The notes: generated by a model from the sequence alone, not told the origin. A DNA stretch of 64,000 nucleotides from RPQJ01 sp963731105 (GCA_963731105.1 CAVSUM010000024.1:1-64000), one strand, 5' to 3'. Positions 1-9,352 are shown, numbered from the stretch's first letter. Made by a program: numbers and translations.

Positions 1-701
1 TTCTGCACGTCCTCGTCCTGCTCGAGCTTGTCGATCAGCTCGAGCACCTCGGTCGCCTGCTCCTCGGCCAGCTCCGTGGGCACCTGGCAGATGTATTCCT
101 GCTCCGCCGAAATCGGCGCGATGCCGCGGTCCTCGAGCGCCTTCTGCAGCGTGCCGAAGTCCTCGAACAGGCAGCGTGCCACCAGCTGCGGCTCGTCCTT
201 CTCGCCGGTGCTTTCACCGAATTCCTCGAGGCCGTGATCGATCAGGTACAGCTCGAGGTCGTCCTGGTCGATGCCCTCGGGATTGAGGCGGAACACGCCC
301 ATGCGCTTGAACTGGAACGCCACGCTGCCGGTGGTGGCGAGGTTGCCGCCGTTCTTGCTGAACGCGTTGCGCACGCTCGCCACGGTGCGGGTCGGGTTGT
401 CGGTCGCGCACTCGACCAGCACCGCGACGCCGTGCGGGGCGTAGCCCTCGTACATCACTTCCTCGAAGTTCGCCGCGTCGCGACCCGAGGCGCGCTTGAT
501 CGCCGCCTCGATCTTGTCCTTGGGCATGTTCACCGCGCGGGCGTTCTGGATGCAGCGCCGCAGCGTCGGGTTCGAGTCGGGGTCCGGCCCGCCCTTCTTC
601 ACCGCGATGGTGATTTCCTTGCCGATGCGGGCGAACTGCTTCGCCATGCGGTTCCAGCGCGCGAACATCGCGTGCTTGCGAACTTCGAAAATGCGTCCCA
701 T
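1..701 (-). CDS. yebC: YebC/PmpR-family DNA-binding regulator (3' end outside window)
   Basis: About 233 codons are visible from the ATG at 701; the gene runs off the left edge, probably only a few codons short of its stop. The family core is clear: an N-terminal basic helical region, KGGPDPDSNPTLRR near residue 39, NMPKDKIEAAIKRA near residue 58, VECATDNPTRTV near residue 95, and the acidic C-terminal helix LIDKLEQDED. YebC proteins bind DNA as regulators, and members have also been linked to relief of ribosome stalling. The N-terminus (MGRIFEVRKHAMFARW) is not the MAGHSKWANI type usual in gammaproteobacteria; it resembles the MGRxFExR type I associate with Bacteroidota. No frame break was seen. 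Family assignment is secure; which of the two roles it plays cannot be told here. Confidence 0.93.
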   Translation of the reverse strand, partial: MGRIFEVRKHAMFARWNRMAKQFARIGKEITIAVKKGGPDPDSNPTLRRCIQNARAVNMPKDKIEAAIKRASGRDAANFEEVMYEGYAPHGVAVLVECATDNPTRTVASVRNAFSKNGGNLATTGSVAFQFKRMGVFRLNPEGIDQDDLELYLIDHGLEEFGESTGEKDEPQLVARCLFEDFGTLQKALEDRGIAPISAEQEYICQVPTELAEEQATEVLELIDKLEQDEDVQ

Positions 702-775
702 CGTGTGCAGACCTGCTGGGCGGGGCGCGCAATCTACCCGAGCGCGCGATCGAGGCCAATGGCGTGAATCCGGGC

Positions 776-781
776 ATTATA
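776..781 (-). promoter_or_regulatory. Candidate -10 box upstream of yebC
   Basis: The minus strand reads TATAAT here, 75 bp upstream of the yebC start, in an unusually AT-rich patch (about 776-813) of an otherwise GC-rich gap. No convincing -35 hexamer lies 16-18 bp upstream. The same patch has TATAAA on the plus strand at 808-813, which could serve the gene at 881. Nothing else is visible in the 702-880 gap. Confidence 0.35.
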
Positions 782-880
782 TGTCTGTACGGAATAATCC
801 GGCTCGCTATAAAACGCTGCTTGCCGGCATTGTGAAATTGACCTGCACGGATCGTTGCGGCCCTGGAGGGCCTCTGAACC

Positions 881-1481
881 ATGATCACGAAGTTACTCAC
901 CGCGATCCTGCTGGCGTCGCTGCCGGTCCTGTCGTCGGCCGCCGAGGTTGCGCCAGCGCCCGCACCTGACTGGATCGAGCACAGCCGCCAGCTCGCGCTG
1001 CAGCTCGGCAGCGAACTCAAGGGCGAACTCGGCAAGGCCATGGCCGCCGGCGGTCCGGTCGCCGCGATCGACGTGTGTCGCCACCGTGCGCCGGCCATCG
1101 CCGCGCGACTGTCCAGCGAATCGGGCGCGACGGTGGGGCGCACGGCGTTGCGCGTGCGCAATCCGGCGAACGCGCCGGACGAACTGCAACGCACGCTGCT
1201 CGAGCAGTTCAGCAGCGAGCTGGCGTCGGGCAAGTTCACGCCACCGCTCGAGGCAGCATTCGAAATCCGGCGCGGCGAACAGGTGGAGCGACGCTACATG
1301 CGCGCCATCCCGACCGAGCCCGCGTGCCTGACCTGCCACGGCAAGACCCTGGCACCGGAACTCGCGGCGGCCATCGCGCGCGACTATCCCAGACGACCAG
1401 GCGACCGGCTTCGAGCAGGGCCAGCTGCGCGGCGCGTTCACCGTGACCTGGCCGGCCGCCGCCCCGCCGTCCGGCCACTAG
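881..1481 (+). CDS. DUF3365-type haem-binding periplasmic protein, frame broken near 1391
   Basis: The ATG at 881 begins a Sec signal peptide (residues 1-20, ending SSA-AE). The mature part matches DUF3365-type sensors: VAAIDVCRHRAPAIA near residue 60, GRTALRVRNPANAPDE near residue 85, and a single c-type haem motif, CLTCHG, near residue 148. Such domains bind haem in the periplasm and usually act as redox or gas sensors, alone or attached to a kinase; this copy stands alone. The original frame goes wrong after ARDYP. Removing one base near 1391 restores DDQATGFEQGQLRGAFTVTW and a stop at 1479-1481, giving about 200 residues. I read the break as a sequence error, since the restored tail is family-like. 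Confidence 0.72.
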
Positions 1482-1482
1482 T

Positions 1483-1506
1483 CACGAATCACGAGTCACC
1501 AGTCAC
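1483..1506 (+). repeat. Left arm of perfect 24-bp inverted repeat around the methyltransferase gene
   Basis: This arm is the exact reverse complement of 2134-2157. It lies between the stop of the DUF3365 gene (1481) and the TTG start at 1512. Each arm is itself a heptamer series (GTGACTG, GTGACTC, GTGATTC, GTG on the right arm). It is related in design, not in sequence, to the elements at 48256 and 55991. Confidence 0.85.
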
Positions 1507-1511
1507 TCCCC

Positions 1512-2130
1512 TTGGGCTTCTACCACCACTACATCTTCCCGCGCGTGCTCGACCTGGCGATGGCGAGCCCGCAACTGCGCAGGCCGCGCGACCGGGCCCT
1601 CGCGCCCGCGCGGGGCCGCATCCTCGAGATCGGCTTCGGCACCGGGCGCAACCTGACGCATTACCCGCCGCACGTGCGGCGCATCGAGGCCATCGACCCT
1701 GACTTCGACCTCGATCGCCTGTCGTTGCCGCGAATCGCGCACGCTTCGATCGAGGTCGACTTCCACCACCTCGACGCCGAGCACCTGCCGTTCGAGGACC
1801 GGACGGTTCGACACGGTGGTGAGCACTTTCACGCTCTGCTCCATCCCGGACGTGGTCCACGCGCTCGCCGAAGTGCGGCGCGTACTCAGGCCCGGCGGAC
1901 AGTTCCTGTTCCTGGAGCACGGCCGCGCGCCGGATCACGGCGTGGCGCGCTGGCAGGACCGCCTCAATGCCGCCTGGATGCCGCTCGCCGGTGGCTGCCA
2001 CCTGAATCGGCCGGTGCGCGAGCTGGTCACCGGCGCGGGACTGGAGCTCGGACCGGTGCAGCAGTACTACCTGAAGCGCACTCCGCGCTTCGTCGGCTAC
2101 CTGACCGAAGGCCGGGCAACGCGGAAGTGA
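1512..2130 (+). CDS. Class I SAM-dependent methyltransferase (UbiE/small-molecule type), frame broken near 1806
   Basis: From a TTG at 1512 the protein starts MGFYHHYIFPRVLDLAM, a usual opening for short membrane-associated methyltransferases. The SAM-binding motif I, EIGFGTGRN, is at about residue 39, and an acidic residue that can contact the ribose follows in EAIDPDFD. One extra G near 1806 breaks the frame; repairing it gives EDRTFDTVVSTFTLCSIPDV (motif II region) and then LRPGGQFLFLEHGRAP (motif III). The product is about 205 residues and ends at 2130. Family members methylate quinones, lipids or other small molecules; the substrate cannot be read from the sequence. The gene is exactly framed by an inverted repeat (1483-1506, 2134-2157), and a strong terminator lies at 2312. 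The TTG start is inferred from homology; no ATG precedes the conserved opening. Confidence 0.75.
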
Positions 2131-2133
2131 AAA

Positions 2134-2157
2134 GTGACTGGTGACTCGTGATTCGTG
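2134..2157 (-). repeat. Right arm of perfect 24-bp inverted repeat around the methyltransferase gene
   Basis: It begins 4 bp after the methyltransferase stop (2130) and is the exact reverse complement of 1483-1506. The arms are 627 bp apart. Transcribed across the gene, they could form a very long-looped stem, or the pair may be a relic of insertion. Confidence 0.85.
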
Positions 2158-2311
2158 GGCGGAGCTTGTTGCAGCGCATGATGACGGCCACGCGGGACCT
2201 GCGTACAACAGCACGCACCCTGGCGTGACCCGCCACACGCGGGGACGGGATTCCGGATGGGGGATGCCTGAAACGGGGGTGGCGGGCAGGTCAGGGAAGG
2301 CCATAAATGGG

Positions 2312-2350
2312 AAGGCCGCGAGCAGCACAGGTTGCTCGCGGCCTTTCTTG
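2312..2350 (+). terminator. Rho-independent terminator after the methyltransferase gene
   Basis: A 13-bp stem (AAGGCCGCGAGCA / TGCTCGCGGCCTT) with an 8-base loop is followed by TTTCTTG on the plus strand. It would end the transcript that includes the methyltransferase and separates it from the operon starting at 2402. The 2158-2311 stretch before it holds a weak GGAT-type heptamer series (about 2248-2271) and nothing else recognisable. Confidence 0.8.
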
Positions 2351-2401
2351 CTTAGCGACCGGCTCGCCCGGTCCGCGGGCAGTGCCGTACACTTCTGTCC
2401 G

Positions 2402-3565
2402 ATGACCTGCCAATGGTCCCTGCTGCGGCGAGTTTCGGGCGTGGCGCTGGTCGCGCTCGCGCTGGCGACCATTACCACCGGCTGCAGCGTCCAGCACGAC
2501 GGCGAGGAGTCCGTCGCGCATCGGTTCGGCTCCGACTATTTCGGTGCCGGCGGAATGCTCAACCTCACCGACGCCGTCGAGGGCGATGCCATCCTCGCGG
2601 GCGGTCGTGTCTCGACCGCGAATGAAGTGCAGGGCGACCTCGTGGTCGCGGGCGGCGAGCTGTCGATCGGCGGCGCGATCGGCGACGACCTGTACGCTGC
2701 CGGCGGCGACGTGCAGCTCGACGCACTGGTGAACGGCAATGCGCGCCTGGCCGGCGGCGACCTTGCGGTCGGCCCGGCCACGGTGATCGCGGGCGAGCTG
2801 TCGCTCACCGGCGGCCGTGCGCGCTACGAAGGCAGCACACAGGGTGACCTGCATGCCTCGGGTGGCTCGGTCAGCATCAACGGCGAGGTGCAGGGCGACG
2901 CGGAGGTGCGCGCGGAGGACCTCGAGATTGGTCCGGACACGCGCATCGGCGGTCGACTCATCTACCACGGGCCGGCGGAGCCGACCGTACCCGAAGGAGC
3001 GGTGATTGCCGGGGGTGTCGAGTTCCACGAGGACAACGCGCGGCGCTTTTTCCACGACGAGCAGGCGCCGGTGCACGACGCCGCGCACGGCGTCGGTTCG
3101 TTCCTCTGGTTCCTCGGCGTGTTCGTGGCCGCCGCGTTGTACCTGCTGCTGTTGCCGCGCTTCGCGAGCGAAGCGGCGGCCACGATCAGTCGCCGGCCGC
3201 TGGCGGCGCTCGGCCTCGGGCTCGCCATCCTGGTGTGCGTGCCGCTCGTCGCCGTCGCACTGCTGATCACGATCATCGGCATCCCGCTCGCGCTGCTGCT
3301 CATGTCGCTGTACCTGCTGGTCATGTTCCTCGGCTGGGTCACGGCGGCGCTGTTCCTCGCGCAACGGGGCCTTGCCGCGCTGCGTCCGGGCCGGCCCGTG
3401 ACGCGTGGCGGGCAGCTCCTGGCACTGCTGCTCGGGCTCGTGGCGCTGTGGCTGCTGCGGCAAATCCCGATCGCGGGTGCGCTGATCGGGTTCCTCGCGC
3501 TGATCGCCGGCATCGGCGCGCTCGCCTGGCGCACGTGGAACCGGCGCGAAGCACTGGCCGCGTGA
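2402..3565 (+). CDS. Polymer-forming (bactofilin-like) lipoprotein with C-terminal membrane domain
   Basis: The ATG at 2402 gives 387 residues; an upstream in-frame extension exists but lies over the terminator, and the signal peptide starts here. Residues 1-28 form a signal sequence ending TTGC, an imperfect lipobox with Thr at -3. Residues 45-215 are a right-handed beta-helix-like region with repeats such as GDLVVAGGELSIGG and GDLYAAGGDVQLDA, typical of bactofilin/polymer-forming domains. Residues 245-380 hold about four hydrophobic segments (FLWFLGVFVAAALYLLLL onward). The likely role is an envelope scaffold on the outer face of the inner membrane. It overlaps the next gene by 4 bp (GTGA), so the two are probably co-translated. 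Confidence 0.75.
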   Translation: MTCQWSLLRRVSGVALVALALATITTGCSVQHDGEESVAHRFGSDYFGAGGMLNLTDAVEGDAILAGGRVSTANEVQGDLVVAGGELSIGGAIGDDLYAAGGDVQLDALVNGNARLAGGDLAVGPATVIAGELSLTGGRARYEGSTQGDLHASGGSVSINGEVQGDAEVRAEDLEIGPDTRIGGRLIYHGPAEPTVPEGAVIAGGVEFHEDNARRFFHDEQAPVHDAAHGVGSFLWFLGVFVAAALYLLLLPRFASEAAATISRRPLAALGLGLAILVCVPLVAVALLITIIGIPLALLLMSLYLLVMFLGWVTAALFLAQRGLAALRPGRPVTRGGQLLALLLGLVALWLLRQIPIAGALIGFLALIAGIGALAWRTWNRREALAA

Positions 3566-4002
3566 GCTACTGGCCGCAACTGCTGGCGGTGCTGGTCGGC
3601 GCCGGGCTCACCGTGCAGGTCGGCATGAACGCCACCGTGCGCCTGGCCATCGGCTCGCCGGTGCTCGCGGCCATCGTCAATTTCGTGGTCGGCCTCGGCG
3701 CGCTGGCGCTGGTGGCGGTCGCCAGCGGTGCGCGCTGGGCGCCGGGTTCGGCGGCCTCGGTGCCGGCCTGGGCGTGGTTCGGTGGCCTGCTCGGCGCAGC
3801 CTACGTTGCCGCCACCACGGTGCTCGGGCCACGCCTCGGCGCCGCCGCGGTGCTCGCGCTCACGCTCGCCGGGCAGATGGTGGCTGCGCTGCTCGTCGAC
3901 CACTACGGCGTGATCGGCTTTCCGCAGTCGCCGGTAACGCCTGTCCGGCTGCTCGGCGCGGCACTGCTGGTGGTCGGCGTGCTGCTGATCATGCGCCGCT
4001 GA
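3562..4002 (+). CDS. Small YdcZ/DUF606-type membrane transporter
   Basis: The GTG at 3562 overlaps the previous stop by 4 bp. The 146-residue product is almost wholly hydrophobic, with five likely membrane segments, and matches the short drug/metabolite-transporter half-unit family: GAGLTVQVGMNATVR at residue 14, SPVLAAIVNFVVGL at residue 30, GGLLGAAYVAATTVLGPRLG at residue 74, and LIMRR at the end. Such proteins work as dimers or pairs; the substrate is unknown. A Shine-Dalgarno-rich stretch for the next gene (GAAGGAGGAG) starts at its stop codon. Confidence 0.82.
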   Translation: MSYWPQLLAVLVGAGLTVQVGMNATVRLAIGSPVLAAIVNFVVGLGALALVAVASGARWAPGSAASVPAWAWFGGLLGAAYVAATTVLGPRLGAAAVLALTLAGQMVAALLVDHYGVIGFPQSPVTPVRLLGAALLVVGVLLIMRR

Positions 4003-4016
4003 AGGAGGAGACGGTC

Positions 4017-4598
4017 ATGGCGCGCACACCCTCGACGATGCTCCCGCTCGGTACCCCGGCACCGGACTTCGCGCTGCCGGACTTCGATGGCCGCCGCCAC
4101 GCGCTCGCCGATTTCAATGCAGCGCCCGCGCTGCTCGTCGTTTTCATCTGCGGCCACTGCCCGTTCGTGCGCCACCTGCGCGCCGGGTTCGCCGCGCTGG
4201 CACGCGAGTACCAGCCGCGCGGGCTCGCGGTGGTCGCGATCAACTCGAACGACGTCGCGGCCTATCCGCAGGACGGGCCGGACGGCATGCGTAGCGAGGC
4301 TGCGGAACTCGGCTACGTCTTCCCGTACCTGCTCGACGCGACGCAGTCGGTGGCCAAGGCCTACCGCGCGGCGTGCACGCCCGACTTCTTCCTGTTCGAT
4401 GCGGACCGACGACTGGTCTATCGCGGGCAGTTCGACGACAGCCGGCCGGGTAACGGGCGGCCGGTCACGGGCGCCGACCTGCGGGCCGCCATCGACGCGA
4501 CGCTCGCGGGCCACGCGCCGGGCGCGGACCAGCTGCCGAGCCTCGGCTGCAACATCAAGTGGCGCAAGGGGAACGAGCCGGACTACGCACGCGGCTGA
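4017..4598 (+). CDS. Thioredoxin-like (AhpC/TSA fold) protein with CGHC motif
   Basis: The ATG at 4017 follows a strong GGAGGAG ribosome-binding site 6 bp upstream. The 193-residue protein lacks a signal peptide, so it acts in the cytoplasm. It has the redoxin entry motif (PAPDFALPDFDG at residue 14) and a dithiol, CGHC, at residues 45-48, followed by PFVRHLR. AINSNDVAAYPQDGPDGM and ACTPDFFLFDADRRLVYRGQ are typical of the thioredoxin-family group that ends with LGCNIKWRKGNEPDY. It probably reduces disulfides or peroxides; the partner is unknown. It is the last gene of the 2402-4598 operon and converges on the lipoprotein gene ending at 4615. Confidence 0.88.
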   Translation: MARTPSTMLPLGTPAPDFALPDFDGRRHALADFNAAPALLVVFICGHCPFVRHLRAGFAALAREYQPRGLAVVAINSNDVAAYPQDGPDGMRSEAAELGYVFPYLLDATQSVAKAYRAACTPDFFLFDADRRLVYRGQFDDSRPGNGRPVTGADLRAAIDATLAGHAPGADQLPSLGCNIKWRKGNEPDYARG

Positions 4599-4614
4599 GC
4601 GTGCCGGCCTGCGG

Positions 4615-5202
4615 CTACTTCGCGGCGCGGCGCGCCGGGAACTGCTCCATGATGTGCCGCGTCATGTCGGTGACCTGGCGCACGACGCCGTCCAGCGAAT
4701 TGGTGCGCAACTCCGCGTTCACCAGCCCGCGCCAGACCAGCGTGCCGGTGGCCGGATCCTCCACGAACACGACCATCGAGACCTCGCGCACGGACATCTC
4801 GGGCGGCAGTTCCGACGCGGGCCGCTGCGGCATCGAGCCGGGCGTCAGCACCTGGTTCGGCGAAGGCGCGCCGATGCGCTGCTGGTCCGACTCCACGAAG
4901 CGGCGCGTGCCGGAGGCCTGGTAGGTGACGACCATGTCGGCGCCGACCGTGCCGCTCGCCTCGACGTAGCCCTTGCGCTGCAACTCGCCGACGATCACCG
5001 CGCGCACCTGCGCCTCGGTGCGGGCGGCGAGCTCGGGCCGTCGCGCCAGCGGCGCGGCCACCTCACCGGGCTTGTAGAGAAAGGTGCTCTTGCCGGCCAC
5101 GTCGGCCTCGGGTGCCTCGAAGCGTTCCACCGTCCATGGATTGCCGGCGCAGGCGGCGAGCAGCGCGAGGGCAGCGAGGGCGAGCGTGCGGTGATGGATC
5201 AT
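4615..5202 (-). CDS. DUF4136-family lipoprotein, last gene of RND efflux operon 1
   Basis: The product has 195 residues with a lipoprotein signal (LALLAACAG, acylated Cys at residue 18). The mature part fits DUF4136: TFLYKPG near residue 40, AEAQVRAVIVGELQRKGYVE near residue 66, DMVVTYQASG near residue 90, and LVWRGLVNAELR near residue 155. The function of the family is not known. Its ATG overlaps the stop of the pump gene by 4 bp (ATGA), so it is translationally coupled to the pump. In this operon it stands where an outer-membrane channel gene would often be. Confidence 0.8.
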   Translation of the reverse strand: MIHHRTLALAALALLAACAGNPWTVERFEAPEADVAGKSTFLYKPGEVAAPLARRPELAARTEAQVRAVIVGELQRKGYVEASGTVGADMVVTYQASGTRRFVESDQQRIGAPSPNQVLTPGSMPQRPASELPPEMSVREVSMVVFVEDPATGTLVWRGLVNAELRTNSLDGVVRQVTDMTRHIMEQFPARRAAK

Positions 5203-8200
5203 TCAGACCTCCGGCGCAGGCGGCGCAGCCCCTGCTCGACGAGCGAGTATACGGCGGGCACCACGACCAGCGTGAGCAAGGTTGAGCTGATCATGCCGCC
5301 GATCACGGCAATCGCCATCGGGCCGTTGGTGTCGGCGCCGGCACCGAGGCCGAGCGCGGCCGGCAGCAGCGCCAGGATGACCGTGAGCGAGGTCATCAGC
5401 ACCGGGCGCAGGCGCAACGGGCAGGCCTCGCGCAGTGCGTCCTCGACCCCGCGTCCCGCGTCGCGCAGCTGGTTGGTGAGGTCCACCAGCAGGATCGAGT
5501 TCTTCGCGACCAGGCCCATCAGCAGGATCAGCCCGATCATCGAGATCATGTTGAGCGTGGTGCCGGTGATCCACAGCGCGAACAGTCCGCCCACCACCGC
5601 GAGCGGCTGCGCCGTCATGACGATCAGCGGCTGCAGGAACGAGTTGAACTGGCTCGCGAGCACGATGTACACGAGCACCAGCGCCAGCATCAGCGCGAGG
5701 CGCACGTAGCCCGACGGTCTTGGCGAACTCGCGGGCGCGCGCCTGCAGTTCCATCGAGTAGCCCGGCGGCAGCAGCTCGGCGGTCTCGGCACGCACGCGC
5801 TCGACCGCGGCGCCGAGCGGCATGGTGGGGTTGCTGTAGAAATTGGCCGAGTACTGCAGGCCGAAGCGGTTGATGACCGCGGGCCCGACGATGTCCACGG
5901 CCGTGGCGACCGTGTCGAGCCGCACCATCTGGCCCTTGGGCGTGCGCAGGAAGATGCGCTGCAGGTCGTCGGCCGAGACGATCTCGCCGTCGGCGGCCTT
6001 GACGCGGATGTCGTAGCGGTCGCCGTCGCCCGGGTCGTCGTTGTACTTGGCGATGTCGACGCCGCCTGCCAGCATGTTCACCGCGTAGGCGACGTCGGCG
6101 CTCGACAGCCCCACGTCGGCGGCGCGCACGCGGTCCACCTCGAGGCGGATCTGCGGCAGGTCGAGCTGCAGGTCGAGGTCGATGCGGCCGAGCGCGGGCT
6201 CCTGGCCGAGCCGTCGTGCCAGCTCGCGCGACAGCGAGGCGACGTTGTCGAGGTCCGGGCCGACGATCGCGAACTGCAGCTGCTCGCCGCGCATGCCGCC
6301 GATCGGCGAGGGGACGGAGGCGAAGGCGAGCACGCCGGGGATCTGCGACAGCTCCGCCTGCAGGCGCTGGATGAACTCGCGCTGGGTGACGTCGCGCTCG
6401 TTGCGCGGCACGAGGTTCACGAACGCCATGCCGCTGTTGACCTGCGAGACGCCGCCGAAGCCGACGCCGATGAACACCGAGGTCACCTCGGGGTGGCGCC
6501 GGATGGTCTCGTCGATCTCGGTGAGCAGGTCGTCCATCCCGGCCCGGCTGGTGCCGAGCGGCGCGCGGAAGCTGACGTTGAATCGCCCGTCGTCCTCCTC
6601 GGGGATGAAGTCCTTGCCGACGTTCGTGAAGAAGCAGCCGCTCGACAGCACGACGACGAGCGTGGCCAGCAGCACCTGACGCGATGGGCGAGCGCCCAGC
6701 CGAGCACGCGACGGTAGAACGCGTCGAGCCCGTCGAGCAGCCGGTCGAAGAAGCGGTACACGGGCCCGTGCTTCTGCGAGGGCTCGAGGAAGCGCGAGCA
6801 CAGCATCGGCGTGAGCGTGAGCGAGACGAACAGCGACACCAGCACGCCCACCGTGACGACCACCGCGAACGACTGGAAGAACCGCGCCACGATGCCCTCG
6901 AGGAACAGCACCGAGCCGAAGATCGACACCAGCGTGAGGCTCGCCGCCACCACCGCGAAGCCGACCTGCTCCGTGCCCTCGATCGCGGCGGTGTGGCGGT
7001 CGAGCGACGGATCCTCCTCGAGCCGCCGGTACACGTTCTCGAGCACCACGATCGCGTCGTCCACCACCACGCCGATCAGCAGCAGCAGGCCGAGCAGCGA
7101 CATCTGGTTGAAGGTGTAGCCGAGGAAATACATGGCCGCGATCGCGCCGAGCAGCGAGACCGGGATGGCGGTCGAAATGATCAGCGTCGAGCGGAAGCTG
7201 CGCAGGAAGAACCACACCACGAGGCCGGCGAGGATCGTGCCCTCGAGCAGGTGGTCCTCGAGCGCCGCGACGATCTTGCGGATCGGCGCGGAATCGTCGA
7301 TCGACACCGTGAGCGTGAGCCCGGCCGGAAGCTGCGGAATGATCTCCGAGTCGAGCCGCGCGCGGATGTCGTCCACCAGCCGGACGGTGTTGTAGTTGCT
7401 GACCTTGACGATGCCGATGCCCACGGTCGGCTCGCCGTTGAAGCGGATGATCTGCCGGTCGTCGGCGAGGCCGTCCTCGATGTCGCCGACGTCGCGCAGG
7501 CGCACCGGCGCACCGTCCTCGTAGCGGACGATCAGCTCGCCGAGCGCCTCCGGGCTGTGGTACTCGAGGTCGAGCTTGATGAGCCGCTCGCCGGTGCCGC
7601 TCACGAGGAAGCCGCCGGGCAGCTGCACGTGCTCGGTGCGGAACGCGTCGCGCACGTCCTGCGCCGTCACGCCGAGCCCCGCCATGCGGTCGAGGTCGAG
7701 GTTGACGCGGATGTTGCGTCGCCGCTCGCCGCCGATGATCACCTGGCCGACGCCCTCGACCGTCTCGAGGCGCTTCTTCACCACCTGCCGCGCGTACTGG
7801 TTGAGTTGCTGGGTGGTGCGGTCGCCCTGCAGCGCGAGCCAGATCACGGCGGCGGCGCCCACCTCGACCTTGAGCACCACCGGCGGGTCGGCCTCGTCCG
7901 GCAGCTGGCGCAGCACCTGGTTGACCTTGGCCTGCACCTCGGAGAACGCGACGTCGATGTCCTTCGACAGGTTGAAGGTGATCGCGACGTTCGAGACGCT
8001 CGGGCTCGAGCGCGACTGGATGAAGTCGATGCCCGGCACGCTGTTGACGGCCGTCTCGATGATGTTCGTGACGCTCGCGTCGATGACGTCCGGGTTGGCG
8101 CCCGGCAGCACGGTGGTGATCGAGATCACCGGGAACTCGACGCGCGGGAAGCGATCGACGCCGATGCGCTGGTAGGCGACGATGCCGAACAGCACGAACA

Positions 8201-8258
8201 CCGCGCTCGCCATGAAGGCGAGCACGTGCCGGCGGACGGACAGCTCGGCGAGCTTCAT
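5199..8258 (-). CDS. RND efflux pump permease 1 (HAE1-like), frame broken near 6677 and 5711
   Basis: Starting at the ATG at 8258, the protein opens MKLAELSVRRHVLAFMAS and is about 1,019 residues after repair. Inner-membrane RND hallmarks are present: VLPGANPDVIDASVTNIIE (porter domain) near residue 48, LLLIGVVVDDAIVVLENVYR with the paired proton-relay Asp near residue 400, and in the C-terminal half GLILLMGLVAKNSILLVDL with the conserved Lys. Two single-base breaks (near 6677 after WALAHR, and near 5711 after REFAKT) split the frame; on either side the sequence is normal pump sequence, so I treat it as one gene. It overlaps the adaptor gene by 4 bp and the lipoprotein gene by 4 bp. The substrate is not predictable. 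Confidence 0.88.
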
Positions 8259-9352
8259 GGCTGCGCCGGCGCCTCGCCGGTGTCGCGCACGCTCACCAGT
8301 GCGCCGTCGGTGAGGAACCCGGCGCCGGCGAGCGCCACCGTCTCGCCGGGCTCGACGCCGGTCAGTACCTCGGCTCGCTCGCTGGTGCGCACGCCGACCG
8401 TGACCTTGCGCTCGGCCGCCTTGCCGTCCTGCACCACGTACACCACGTCACCGGCGGGGCGACGCACCACGCTGGCGGCCGGCACCACCACGCCGTCGCG
8501 GGAGGCGAGCACCAGGCGCGCCGTCACGCTGCCGCCGGGCGGCCAGTCGGTGCCGGCCGGCAGGTCCACCAGCGCCTCGACCGCGCGATTGTTGGTGCCG
8601 ACCATGGGCCGCACCTCCGTGACCGTGCCGGTGATCGGCCCCTCCGGTCGCGCCGGCTGGTCCAGCGTGACCGCGAGCCCGGGCCGGATCTGCCCGGACA
8701 GGCGCTCCGGGAACGGCAGCACCACGCGCAGTTGATCCCGGCCGACGATGGTCACCACGGGCGTGCCGGGCGACACGAAGTCGCCGACCGAGATCAGCCG
8801 CCGCTCGACGATCGCGTCCACCGGGCTCTTGATGCGCGTGCGGTCGAGGCGGTACTGGGCCTCGGCGAGCCGCGCCCGTGCGTCGTTGAGCTCGGCCTGC
8901 CGGGCGCTCTGCTGCGCGACGGCCTCTTCCAGCATGCTCTCGGAGACCGCCTTCGAGCGCAGTTCCTGGTAGCGCTTGACGGTGCGCTGCTGGTTGGCGA
9001 GCAGTGCCTCGAGGCGCTCGACGCTGGCCCGCGCCGAGGCGACGGCCAGCCGCTGCGGCTCGCCGTCGAGCTCGGCGAGCACCTGGCCCTTCTTGACCAC
9101 GCTGCCGCCGTCCACCAGCAGGCGTACCACCCGCCCGGATGTCTCGGCGGCGAGCGCCGGAGAGGAGGTCGACTCCAGCCGACCGACCGTCGTCTCGATC
9201 GCTTCCACCCGCTCGCGCGTCGCCTGTGCCACGGTGACCGGCGTCTTGCGCACGGGCGGGCCGGCGGCTCCCTCGTCCTTGCCGCCGCATCCGGCGGCCA
9301 GCACGGCAACGAGGAGCAGGGCGACGGCAACTGGTGACGACGGGCGGGTCAT
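8255..9352 (-). CDS. RND periplasmic adaptor (membrane fusion protein) 1
   Basis: The product has 365 residues with a lipoprotein signal peptide (VAVLAAGCGG, Cys at 22). The order is typical: a barrel-sandwich/lipoyl half (GRVVRLLVDGGSVVKKGQVL near residue 70), an alpha-helical hairpin rich in Ala, Arg and Glu (about residues 95-165), the second lipoyl half (RTRIKSPVDAIVERRLISVG), then the beta-barrel and membrane-proximal domains. It links the inner-membrane pump to an outer-membrane channel. It overlaps both tetR and the pump gene by 4 bp, giving the gene order tetR-adaptor-pump-lipoprotein. Confidence 0.92.
   Translation of the reverse strand: MTRPSSPVAVALLLVAVLAAGCGGKDEGAAGPPVRKTPVTVAQATRERVEAIETTVGRLESTSSPALAAETSGRVVRLLVDGGSVVKKGQVLAELDGEPQRLAVASARASVERLEALLANQQRTVKRYQELRSKAVSESMLEEAVAQQSARQAELNDARARLAEAQYRLDRTRIKSPVDAIVERRLISVGDFVSPGTPVVTIVGRDQLRVVLPFPERLSGQIRPGLAVTLDQPARPEGPITGTVTEVRPMVGTNNRAVEALVDLPAGTDWPPGGSVTARLVLASRDGVVVPAASVVRRPAGDVVYVVQDGKAAERKVTVGVRTSERAEVLTGVEPGETVALAGAGFLTDGALVSVRDTGEAPAQP

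Noticed and set aside
4087..5709. A plus-strand open frame of about 540 codons across the thioredoxin, lipoprotein and pump genes
   Set aside because: It crosses three genes in other frames and has no coherent domain.
5199..8258. Pump 1 and other broken genes as pseudogenes
   Set aside because: Each break is a single base, flanked by fully conserved sequence, and such breaks occur evenly in about 20 genes including conserved housekeeping genes; error is more likely.
6684..8735. A plus-strand open frame of about 680 codons opposite pump 1
   Set aside because: Same reason: it mirrors a conserved pump gene and its composition is extreme (His, Arg, Asp, Val), with no recognisable motif.
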